A stretch of 13,116 nt of DNA from Clostridiales bacterium. Lineage in GTDB: Bacteria; Bacillota; Clostridia; Christensenellales; JAISNN01. A program made the position numbers and the translations under genes. Below are positions 8,001 to 13,024 of the stretch, in pieces; position 1 is the first letter of the stretch, and every line of letters starts with the position of its first letter. Location of the stretch: assembly GCA_031273965.1 (NCBI GenBank), contig JAISQX010000070.1, positions 1-13,116 on the forward strand. The letters run 5' to 3'. The notes under the pieces were generated by a model that worked only from the letters and a program-made list of their open reading frames with translations, did no database searches and had not been told where the DNA came from.

Positions 8001-8131
8001 TTATAAACGAAGCGCACTTCTATAGTCGGCTCTTTTTTTATGTCAAAAAGCCATTCGCACGCCGTAAGCGCGAACAGCGAAAGAGTAAGTATTGCGATTA
8101 ACATTGCAAGCCGCAAAGCCGCTCTTTTCAT
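5060..8131 (-). CDS. Surface lipoprotein with InlB-type repeats and BspA-type leucine-rich repeats
   Basis: Predicted cell-surface lipoprotein of 1023 residues. The signal peptide has a Lys/Arg start, a hydrophobic core and the lipobox LTAC with the lipidated Cys at residue 25. Residues about 38-102 form an InlB B-repeat (Listeria/Bacteroides-type) with the typical DGYAFGAWYAD motif. Related Gly/Trp-Tyr modules follow at about 130-188, 190-262 (AGFTFDGWYKEG) and 267-350. From about 395 to 960 there are many BspA-like LRR_5 repeats of the form tIgayAFxnCxsLxxitLpxsv. They are interrupted three times by segments ending in the typical Gly-(Val or Ala)-Leu-Tyr (NGVLYDK, EGALYNK, DGVLYKG). The C-terminus has no sortase or membrane anchor, so the lipid is the likely anchor. 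In other species such proteins act in adhesion or ligand binding; the ligand here is unknown. The site upstream of the ATG is weak (GGGTAGAAT), suggesting dependence on translation from the LysR gene 33 bp upstream. Confidence 0.9.
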   Translation of the reverse strand: MKRAALRLAMLIAILTLSLFALTACEWLFDIKKEPTIEVRFVYNNGQNDSVINIKSGEAVPLPLAPVLDGYAFGAWYADANFTERYMEGSRVYSSLTLYAGYVRIYTLSGGIYDYYDYGFCTPLLNAGTINGMGKYAGGSKVALSTTLGTEYAFAEWYKNGVFYSNQESIVVTVSGDDVYDVKVRKTLSLSVGFKDIAGGTIKINGKTDSTVYVVEGTNVSLSAKPNAGFTFDGWYKEGNLFTTDSQFGFELRDDMVFYAKFSYIDYTVSVLNDVPEKGNLTVVPEKAIYRVGETVSLSVEVESDYLLEGIYLKNNGAYRFLTSVAGVSFSIVSLIDLSGGATVFEFKADYIFADNATDCYVYETINEGSAVKITGITGEFASGHVFVPAYLGGLPVRQISASAFYGHGEITHLYLPDTLTSFYGNANPFMYCPNIEYITVAAGNTAYFGDANGVLYDKAVSKIISYPRASILTSYTAPNTVTRVEPHAFDGVKNVQTVTLGRAVEYIGAYAFKNSEVKNINVNSSALSFIADMFAFSGAVKLESVSFRLTGIGVNYASEIKQWAFSGCKKLASVIFDGIKTLNEELFSDCPSLVNISLSSSVNSLVGDVFGGAANLQNIYAAANSLYFESAEGALYNKQKTLIRAGEGRIAEINAKDGTIAVGEFAFKNCARLIAVYLCDSVRTIGASAFSGATTLNTIYMGSGVTTIGDYAFYNCASLLTITLSNTVLTLGEYTFGYCAGLTSIYLGLSLTHTKASTFTGCSSLATISFPNTIYEMGDRNANADGELPLFMECDNLTEINVASGGAAARGYSSIDGVLYKGDDAARSEMLVRCPEAKTGTVWITSHNILVIANYAFYKSGVSAVKFNFTGAPVQPLTKIGFYAFAYAESITEISVPGSVRTISGNAFMNCKSLASVDLSTGVKTIERFAFAGCNLEEITLPSSITKMSGFIFSDNPRLNRVYVEMQSAPEMVLYNNRSYLFERHNASFVIYIKKVGGASNKATFSSKSGWSEYASFMTDWD

Positions 8132-8164
8132 ATTCTACCCAATCTCAACCGTTAAAAAAATATC

Positions 8165-9052
8165 CTAACGATTCTTTATAACCATTTCGGCGAATCGTTT
8201 CGCCGCAAATTTTATCGGTGTATTTTTTAATTTTATCAGCCCTATGCCTCGCGTCGGAAGCGGTTCTATAAGAGGAACCTCGTACAATCTGCCTTCTTTT
8301 ATGTCGTTTTCCACAAATTCCTTGATGACGCAGCCATATCCTAATCCCGCCTTTGCAAACTCCACCACAAGCTCGTGGCTCGACAGTTCAAAAACCGGCT
8401 GTAAAAGTATCTTTTTTTTCTCGAAGTAGTCGTCTAGACTCATTCTTATGGTCGACGCTCTTTCTATGGCTATGAGCGGCAGCGCCGCCAATTCCAAATA
8501 ATTCAGAGCGCCGCTTATCTTTTCATAATTATTTTTGTCGCACACGAATATATCATGCACTTCAAAGCAGTCTTTTACGTCCAGAGATTGCGCGTCAATC
8601 GGGAGATTGACAAAGCCCACGTCCGCCTTTCCGGTTTTTAACAAATTTATCGTATCGACCGTCGTACGGTTTGTTATGTGAATATTGATATCGGGATAGA
8701 GCTTGTTGTATTCGCATATATACTTCAAGAGATAATTTTTACACAGCGTGTCGTTAGCGCCTATCGTAAAAGAACCGAACTCCAGGTCCTTTAGCTGATT
8801 AAACTTGTGCTCCGCCGTATCTATAAGCTCCTGCGCCTGTTCGATATACCCGTATATTATTCTGCCCTCATATGTGAGCTCCATACCTTTGCTGGTACGT
8901 ATAAAGAGCATTCCGCCAATCTGCTGTTCTAAGAGTTTAATCGACTGACTGACGGCGGGTTGGGATATAAAAAGCTCCCGCGCCGCGCCCGTAAGCGACC
9001 CGCATTTTGCGACGGTATAAAAGACTCTGTAAAGCTCCATGTTGACAATCAT
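8165..9052 (-). CDS. LysR-family transcriptional regulator
   Basis: LysR-type regulators bind DNA as oligomers through an N-terminal winged helix-turn-helix and sense a small effector through a C-terminal periplasmic-binding-like domain. Length 295 residues, typical. The helix-turn-helix is at about residues 19-46 (SLTGAARELFISQPAVSQSI), matching the PF00126 signature very closely. A linker helix follows at about 60-88, and the effector-binding domain occupies about 90-290. The start at 9052 has GGATG 8 nt upstream. A second ATG at 9040 (residue 5) is closer to the usual family start but has poorer spacing. The next gene, the large lipoprotein, begins 33 bp downstream on the same strand, so the two are probably co-transcribed from the promoter at 9095-9123. 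The effector is unknown. The lack of a divergent neighbour means the usual target guess (the divergent gene) is not available. Confidence 0.93.
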   Translation of the reverse strand: MIVNMELYRVFYTVAKCGSLTGAARELFISQPAVSQSIKLLEQQIGGMLFIRTSKGMELTYEGRIIYGYIEQAQELIDTAEHKFNQLKDLEFGSFTIGANDTLCKNYLLKYICEYNKLYPDINIHITNRTTVDTINLLKTGKADVGFVNLPIDAQSLDVKDCFEVHDIFVCDKNNYEKISGALNYLELAALPLIAIERASTIRMSLDDYFEKKKILLQPVFELSSHELVVEFAKAGLGYGCVIKEFVENDIKEGRLYEVPLIEPLPTRGIGLIKLKNTPIKFAAKRFAEMVIKNR

Positions 9053-9094
9053 ACCTATTTCATCCGTACCATGTATCTATATTCTGCTGTATAT

Positions 9095-9123
9095 ATTATA
9101 AAACATCGACAAAAAAAAAGCAA
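9095..9123 (-). promoter_or_regulatory. Probable SigA promoter of the LysR-lipoprotein unit
   Basis: On the minus strand TTGCTT (9123-9118), a 17-nt spacer with a T9 run, and TATAAT (9100-9095). The -10 is perfect and the -35 keeps TTG. Predicted transcription start is near 9088, about 36 nt before the LysR ATG. It lies just beyond the terminator of the upstream peptidase gene. Confidence 0.6.
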
Positions 9124-9130
9124 TAGCTTT

Positions 9131-9162
9131 ATAAAAATAACGGCGGAAGCGCTCCGCCGTTA
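9131..9162 (-). terminator. Intrinsic terminator of the M28 peptidase gene
   Basis: A perfect 10-bp stem, with AACGGCGGA (9139-9147) and TCCGCCGTT (9153-9161) extended by T9138-A9162, encloses a 5-nt loop. On the minus strand it is followed directly by five T (9137-9133). It lies about 116 nt after the peptidase stop and ends before the LysR promoter hexamers begin to be transcribed. Confidence 0.85.
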
Positions 9163-9206
9163 CAAATTTTATCCGATATATTGTGTATCTTGCCAAAAAT
9201 AAACAC

Positions 9207-9276
9207 AATTCTCTTTGTTTTTCAAACCATACGGGATTATCCCCTTAAGAGAATTAAGTCGTTTTCGACTCTCTTG
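9207..9276 (-). other. Structured 3' untranslated segment with competing hairpins
   Basis: AATTCTCTT (9207-9215) and AAGAGAATT (9247-9255) are perfect 9-bp inverted repeats enclosing a small hairpin, GGGATTATCCC (near 9232-9243). On the minus strand, the copy at 9255-9247 can instead pair with AAGAGAGTCG, which begins just after the stop codon (about 9275-9266), through AGTCG/CGACT (AAGTCG TTTT CGACT on the plus strand). The two folds exclude each other. Neither has a good U tail. Confidence 0.45.
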
Positions 9277-9277
9277 C

Positions 9278-10531
9278 CTATGCGCCTTTCCGTGAAGCGA
9301 TGATTTTATCCGTAAATCTCAATATCACCTCAAAGCCGTCGGCGACGACGCTTTCGTCAAAACGCGCGGACACGTCGTTAAAGGTATGATAATACTTGGT
9401 AGCCACGGGATTTTGCGCGGCGAGCGTCACGGTCTTTATGCCTTTTTTGTGAAAAGGCGTCGAATCGCAACCGCCTATGGGGTTGTATATGCGCTTCGGT
9501 GAAAGACCGGCTTCCGTCATAGCGTCAAACGCCATGTCGCACATCTCTTTGTCAAACCGTGTCGTTTGCCAAATATCGCCTTGCACCACCTCAAAAAAGC
9601 CTTCGTCGGCTATGGAATCGATGTTGACCACATAGGTTTTTTCCGGTATCAACATATCGTCGCCTTCCTTACCAAAATGCTCCTTTACGTAAGCGAAAGA
9701 GCCGCGCAAGCCCGCCTCTTCGCTGCCCATTCCCGCGAACACTATCCTGACGTTGTCGGGGAGCGCCGAGGGGTTCTCTTTGTAATATTTAAAAGTCTCA
9801 AGCGCGAGACCTATTCCCGTGAGGTTATCCATAGCGCCGGGCGAAGCCTTTTCTTTTTTGTGCGAAAGAAAAATGCAAAGCGGAAAGAAGAAAACTCCGC
9901 ATATGGCGGGCGCTATGACCATAATCGAATAATCTTCAAGGTGAAATCCCGCAAAAACCTTTATGTACGTAAAAACCGCAAAAGTCAGAGTCGAAACAAT
10001 CCCGGCGGCTATTAGCGGTATCATTTTAGCGGGGTTTCCGTACGCCGCCAAATTCCAATTCCAACTTGTATCGATATGTCCGGAATAAATTATCGTATAT
10101 TCGTGGCGTCCGCTTCTCGCGGGTAATTCGGCTACGACGTTGTTTGATTTTGATTTTTTAAAAAGAAAATCAAACCAGGTGCGATATCTGAACACGTGCG
10201 AAACGGCAAAAACCCACATACATGTCATAAGTACGAGCGCGATTATTCCGAACGCCGCGTCCAACGCTTCGACGAACGTCAAAAAATAAAAAGCAAGCGC
10301 GACATACGACAGGTAGCCGAGATACGGTATCGCGCCGACGCCAGAGTTTGGATGTATGACAAACTCCTCTTTTTTTGCGTCCGCGCCCGTCTGTAACTTA
10401 ATCTCTTTTACGAGAGCGTCCGCCGCCTTTTGTTCTTCTTCGCTTCCGGGCAGCCGCGGCCCGTGCTTTTCAAATTTTCGGACAAAAGCCATGACGCTCT
10501 TCCCCGCCTTTTCTTTGCGAACCATGTCCAT
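9278..10531 (-). CDS. Membrane-spanning M28-family metallopeptidase
   Basis: M28 enzymes are di-zinc aminopeptidases or related hydrolases. The full ligand set is visible. Numbering from a TTG codon at 10537: His154 (in GHIDT), bridging Asp237 (GAMDN), catalytic Glu273 and ligand Glu274 (GSEEAG), Asp307 (NIDS) and His384 (YYHTF). Subtract 2 for the ATG start chosen here. Unusually, hydrophobic segments are embedded in and before the catalytic fold at about 67-90, 93-115, 170-196 and 203-224, so it is predicted to be a multi-pass membrane protein. I chose the ATG at 10531-10529 because AGGAG lies 8 nt upstream; the TTG six bases earlier is too close to that site. Length from the ATG is 417 residues. 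The protease gene upstream is 125 bp away. Substrate unknown. Confidence 0.88.
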   Translation of the reverse strand: MDMVRKEKAGKSVMAFVRKFEKHGPRLPGSEEEQKAADALVKEIKLQTGADAKKEEFVIHPNSGVGAIPYLGYLSYVALAFYFLTFVEALDAAFGIIALVLMTCMWVFAVSHVFRYRTWFDFLFKKSKSNNVVAELPARSGRHEYTIIYSGHIDTSWNWNLAAYGNPAKMIPLIAAGIVSTLTFAVFTYIKVFAGFHLEDYSIMVIAPAICGVFFFPLCIFLSHKKEKASPGAMDNLTGIGLALETFKYYKENPSALPDNVRIVFAGMGSEEAGLRGSFAYVKEHFGKEGDDMLIPEKTYVVNIDSIADEGFFEVVQGDIWQTTRFDKEMCDMAFDAMTEAGLSPKRIYNPIGGCDSTPFHKKGIKTVTLAAQNPVATKYYHTFNDVSARFDESVVADGFEVILRFTDKIIASRKGA

Positions 10532-10612
10532 AACCAAATCTCCTTATTATTAAAATTATTCTTTACGTTGAGATAAATATCCCCTATGTCAAGTCCAAAT
10601 ATAACAAATCAA

Positions 10613-10618
10613 ATTATA
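10613..10618 (-). promoter_or_regulatory. Possible extended -10 element for the M28 gene
   Basis: The minus strand reads TGGTATAAT, a perfect -10 with the TGN extension, about 80 nt before the chosen ATG. No recognisable -35 lies 16-18 nt upstream. The gene may also be read from the CPBP protease promoter, since no convincing terminator separates the two genes. Confidence 0.4.
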
Positions 10619-10656
10619 CCAACCGTTCCGCTTGCGCTTGCGACCCGCGCGGAATA

Positions 10657-11757
10657 TCAACCCCCCGAAAAAAGCGAAAGAAGCCACATCGCGGCGCAAC
10701 CCAGTATGAGTATGACCGCCGCGGCGGAAAAAATCTTTTCTTTGGGCGGCGCTTCGGGAATCGCCTCTCCGGGCGCCGTTATCAAAGGCTCTTGCTCTTC
10801 CGCATACCTTAGGTCAAAAGCCGCCGACATAGTCTTGAACGTTCCCTTTTGGCTAACAAACGCATAGGCGCGCTTAACCGCGCCCTTAACGTCCGCCGCG
10901 TATCTACTGATAAAATTACCCTTGTTAGTTATCGCGCCGTCCGCGCTTTCGCCGGATTTTTTGCCGAAAGCTTTTAAGGACGGTATGAGTATCAGCGCGC
11001 CTACGAGCATCCATGCGGCATACATGGCGATTCTGGCTATCGGATGCATTTCGCCTATCGGCGCGTAAACCAGCGAAAAGGCTATGAGATTATTCAAAAA
11101 ATGCAAGATTATTCCGTACGAGATATTGCCCGTCGTCACCGCCATCCACCCTAAAACCAGTCCGAGAAGGAATTGATGAACCGTCTGCTGCGGGTTGCCG
11201 TGAAACAGCATAAAGATAAACGAAGTATAGACGACGGCAAAGAACGCGCCGCGTTTTTTTGCTCCGCTCATAAGCGCTCCGCGAAAGACAATCTCCTCGA
11301 TGACCGCCGGCAAAAGCGCCCCCGTCGCAAGAAGTATAAAAAATCCCGCTACTCCGTCCGCGGACATATCCGCCGCCGCGGGTTGGTAGCCAAAAAGCAT
11401 AAGAAAGCTTACAAACAGTTCGGCTATCGGCGCAAAAAGCAATACCGCGCCGACGGCTATAAAAGGCAAATATACGACGCGCTTGATTTCAAATCCTTTT
11501 TTGAACGAAAACAAGCGGAATAAGTTGACGCGCTTAAAAAATCCCGTATACAGGAGCACGCCCGCAATCATAAATCCCTCCGTGATAACGAACGCCAAAT
11601 ACATATACGCGGGCAAGACTTTAAAATCGGTTCCCTCGTGCCCTATCGCATACAAAGCTATTATCACGACAAGGACTATCGCGCCGACGAACATTCCGAT
11701 TAACGCGGCTATTATACTCGCGTTGCTCTCGGCAAGGTTCAATTTTCTTTTATTCAT
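10657..11757 (-). CDS. CPBP (type II CAAX/Abi) family intramembrane metalloprotease
   Basis: CPBP proteases are multi-pass membrane glutamate-type or metallo-proteases related to Rce1. In bacteria they act in bacteriocin self-protection, peptide maturation or surface-protein processing. The signature motifs are intact: EEIVFR (Glu154, Glu155, Arg159), FMLFHG with His186, and HFLNN with His219 and Asn223. About seven hydrophobic segments cover residues 13-260. Residues 262-335 form a soluble, partly acidic and Pro-rich tail, and a final hydrophobic helix is at about 340-362, only a few residues from the C-terminus. This tail-anchor-like extension is not part of the core family fold. The ATG at 11757-11755 is preceded by GGAGGTGCGG, so I prefer it to a TTG at 11769 that overlaps this ribosome site. 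Length is 366 residues. The promoter is at 11839-11867. An M28 protease gene follows downstream. Confidence 0.9.
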   Translation of the reverse strand: MNKRKLNLAESNASIIAALIGMFVGAIVLVVIIALYAIGHEGTDFKVLPAYMYLAFVITEGFMIAGVLLYTGFFKRVNLFRLFSFKKGFEIKRVVYLPFIAVGAVLLFAPIAELFVSFLMLFGYQPAAADMSADGVAGFFILLATGALLPAVIEEIVFRGALMSGAKKRGAFFAVVYTSFIFMLFHGNPQQTVHQFLLGLVLGWMAVTTGNISYGIILHFLNNLIAFSLVYAPIGEMHPIARIAMYAAWMLVGALILIPSLKAFGKKSGESADGAITNKGNFISRYAADVKGAVKRAYAFVSQKGTFKTMSAAFDLRYAEEQEPLITAPGEAIPEAPPKEKIFSAAAVILILGCAAMWLLSLFSGG

Positions 11758-11838
11758 CCGCACCTCCAAAAGTCAAGACGCGCCTATGCTACATCGTTAT
11801 TAAGTCAAATTGCCGCAACCAAAAATATCTTGCTTTTA

Positions 11839-11867
11839 AGTATACATCAATCGTGAAAAAATGTAAA
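11839..11867 (-). promoter_or_regulatory. SigA promoter of the CPBP protease gene
   Basis: On the minus strand TTTACA (11867-11862), a 17-nt spacer and TATACT (11844-11839); 5 of 6 bases match consensus in each hexamer. Predicted start is near 11832, giving a 75-nt leader before the ATG at 11757. Confidence 0.8.
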
Positions 11868-12161
11868 CTGTTATATCCGATTTTTTTTTATTTGTCGCGA
11901 AAAAAGTTTTTTCACGGGATAAAAGGCGACGCTTTTGGGGGCGGCGGAAGTACGGCGACAACGTAAAAAAAGTTCTTTTACTCATAAAATCAAAATTAAT
12001 TTTTAAATACTATATATTGTATATTAAATAAATAAAAGCACTAAATATGGGGTAATGTTGCCGTCTTGAAAAATTGACACTCTCTCGACGCAAGTAATTT
12101 ACGTTATAAAATTTAGCAAAGTTTCAACGATTTTGACGCTTATATTCATGCGTTAGCTCTG
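11868..12161. other. AT-rich intergenic stretch downstream of hicB
   Basis: Apart from the repeat copy at 11899-11932, this stretch is very AT-rich. It includes a run of nine T at 11881 and a TA-rich segment near 12010-12035. No frame with a credible ribosome site is present. A weak AT stem, GTAAAA/TTTTAC (about 11963-11980), lies downstream of hicB, but I see no convincing terminator for the hicAB transcript. Confidence 0.5.
11899..11932 (+). repeat. Repeat copy A, left of hicAB
   Basis: GAAAAAAGTTTTTTCACGGG then ATAAAAGGCGACGC. Compared with copy B at 13024-13056, the first 13 bases and the last 12 (AAAAGGCGACGC) are identical and the middle is diverged. Both copies are in the same orientation. 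The first 15 bases form a short palindrome (GAAAAAA-G-TTTTTTC). Confidence 0.65.
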
Positions 12162-12623
12162 CTATGCGTAAAAAACTTGCCAATCAAAATCTAATAACAT
12201 ACCTATTCTCTTTGCCATGTCGGGAGACGGCACACGCTCGCCCTTTGATATACGGTTGATATAGCTTTCGCTTACGCCTAATATTTTCGCAACCTTGTAT
12301 TTTGAATAACCGGACTTCTGAATACGTTCATTTATTATGCGCGGAACCTCGTTGTTCTTAAAATACACAATTCCGTCCACGTCGCCCGCTTCAACAAGCA
12401 TAACACAACCGTCTGCAGGTTTTTGTATAGTAAAAATATTCGTCGGTTCAGGGCAATTTTTCAGTCCGTCTAAATAAAGAGCTAAAGCCTCTTTCGCGTA
12501 AATATAAGCTGCCTCGACCGTTTCGCCTTGAGTAAAGCAACCGGGCAAATCCGGAAACGACACCACATAGTAGTCGCCGTCTTTTTCAATAACCGCCGGA
12601 TATATTTTTGTTTTCGTATCCAT
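12162..12623 (-). CDS. hicB: HicB-family antitoxin with C-terminal helix-turn-helix
   Basis: HicB antitoxins neutralise the HicA mRNA interferase and repress their own operon. Length 153 residues. The N-terminal domain (about 5-58) is the degenerate RNase H-like HicB fold, with the hallmark YYVVSFPDLPGCFTQGET and the following helix AAYIYAKEALALYLDGL. A second segment at about 60-92 leads to a Xre-like helix-turn-helix at about 96-148 (YSKYKVAKILGVSESYINRI), the expected operator-binding part. AGGAGGT lies 7 nt before the ATG at 12623, a stronger site than that of hicA, which fits antitoxin being made in excess. hicA is 39 bp upstream. Together they form a complete type II toxin-antitoxin module. 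Confidence 0.93.
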   Translation of the reverse strand: MDTKTKIYPAVIEKDGDYYVVSFPDLPGCFTQGETVEAAYIYAKEALALYLDGLKNCPEPTNIFTIQKPADGCVMLVEAGDVDGIVYFKNNEVPRIINERIQKSGYSKYKVAKILGVSESYINRISKGERVPSPDMAKRIGMLLDFDWQVFYA

Positions 12624-12662
12624 GATTTTACCTCCTATTTATAATATGCGTTTTTAGCGTTA

Positions 12663-12854
12663 TTATTTTTTTAACCCGGCTTGTTTTAGTATCATATTTT
12701 CTAAACCTATTCCTAAATCCTTACCGTGCATAGGTACGATCGTTATTTTTTTAGTAACGGGATTTTCAAGCTTTAAATGAGATCCGTCTTGGCTGATTTC
12801 CACAAATCCGTTTTGCTTTAAATGCTTTACCATTTGCTTTGGCGTCATCGGCAC
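12663..12854 (-). CDS. hicA: HicA-family mRNA interferase toxin
   Basis: HicA toxins are small dsRBD-like ribonucleases that cut mRNA and are blocked by HicB. At 63 residues this is a normal short HicA. The core motif DGSHLKL contains the catalytic His26; it is followed by PVTKKITIVPMHGKDLGIG and the C-terminal helix ENMILKQAGL, all typical of PF07927. The start is a GTG at 12854-12852, with AGGGGG 8 nt upstream. An in-frame ATG two codons later is possible but sits about 14 nt from that site. GTG initiation should lower toxin output relative to HicB. The gene appears intact, with no frameshift or lost catalytic residue. Confidence 0.92.
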   Translation of the reverse strand: MPMTPKQMVKHLKQNGFVEISQDGSHLKLENPVTKKITIVPMHGKDLGIGLENMILKQAGLKK

Positions 12855-12881
12855 TTATGTTTCCCCCTTGATTACGATATT

Positions 12882-12910
12882 ATTATATGTTATACTTGCC
12901 TAATTGTCAA
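12882..12910 (-). promoter_or_regulatory. Consensus SigA promoter of hicAB
   Basis: On the minus strand TTGACA (12910-12905), a 17-nt spacer and TATAAT (12887-12882). Both hexamers are perfect. Transcription would start near 12875, about 20 nt before the hicA GTG. Confidence 0.88.
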
Positions 12911-12914
12911 GTAT
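12892..12914. promoter_or_regulatory. Putative HicB operator
   Basis: ATACTTG (12892-12898) and CAAGTAT (12908-12914) are perfect 7-bp inverted repeats with a 9-nt centre, so their centres are 16 bp apart. The palindrome covers the whole -35 hexamer and most of the promoter spacer. A dimeric helix-turn-helix repressor bound here would exclude RNA polymerase, as expected for HicB autorepression. Confidence 0.7.
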
Positions 12915-12943
12915 TTTTGCATAATTAAATACGTGTTTTCGGT

Positions 12944-13024
12944 CAATTTACAATGAGGCTGCGGTTAATTATTCCGCAGCCTTAATAAAATTATTAGCAT
13001 ACACTATAATTTTATTGTAAATTG
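12944..13024. repeat. 81-bp element with terminal inverted repeats and two internal hairpins
   Basis: CAATTTACAAT (12944-12954) and ATTGTAAATTG (13014-13024) are perfect 11-bp terminal inverted repeats. Inside are GGCTGCGG (12957-12964) / CCGCAGCC (12974-12981) with a 9-nt loop, and AATAAAATTAT (12984-12994) / ATAATTTTATT (13006-13016) with an 11-nt loop that overlaps the right end by three bases. No coding capacity and no T tract that would make it an ordinary terminator. It could be a tiny MITE-like remnant, an insertion-sequence end or a folded RNA. Confidence 0.6.

Noticed and set aside
9566..10015. 149-codon plus-strand frame
   Set aside because: Antisense to the M28 peptidase; basic and without recognisable motifs.
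10564..10592. TTGACA on the minus strand (10592-10587) as a promoter for the M28 gene
   Set aside because: The position 17 nt downstream reads AACGTA, and no -10-like hexamer occurs at 16-18 nt spacing. The TATAAT at 10618-10613 is upstream of it, not downstream.
11823..11990. Minus-strand ~48-codon frame across repeat copy A
   Set aside because: No ribosome site; its Lys/Arg/Phe composition follows from the repeat sequence.
12955..12985. GGCTGCGG/CCGCAGCC hairpin as an ordinary intrinsic terminator
   Set aside because: No T run follows on either strand within a few bases, so I describe it only as part of the 81-bp element.
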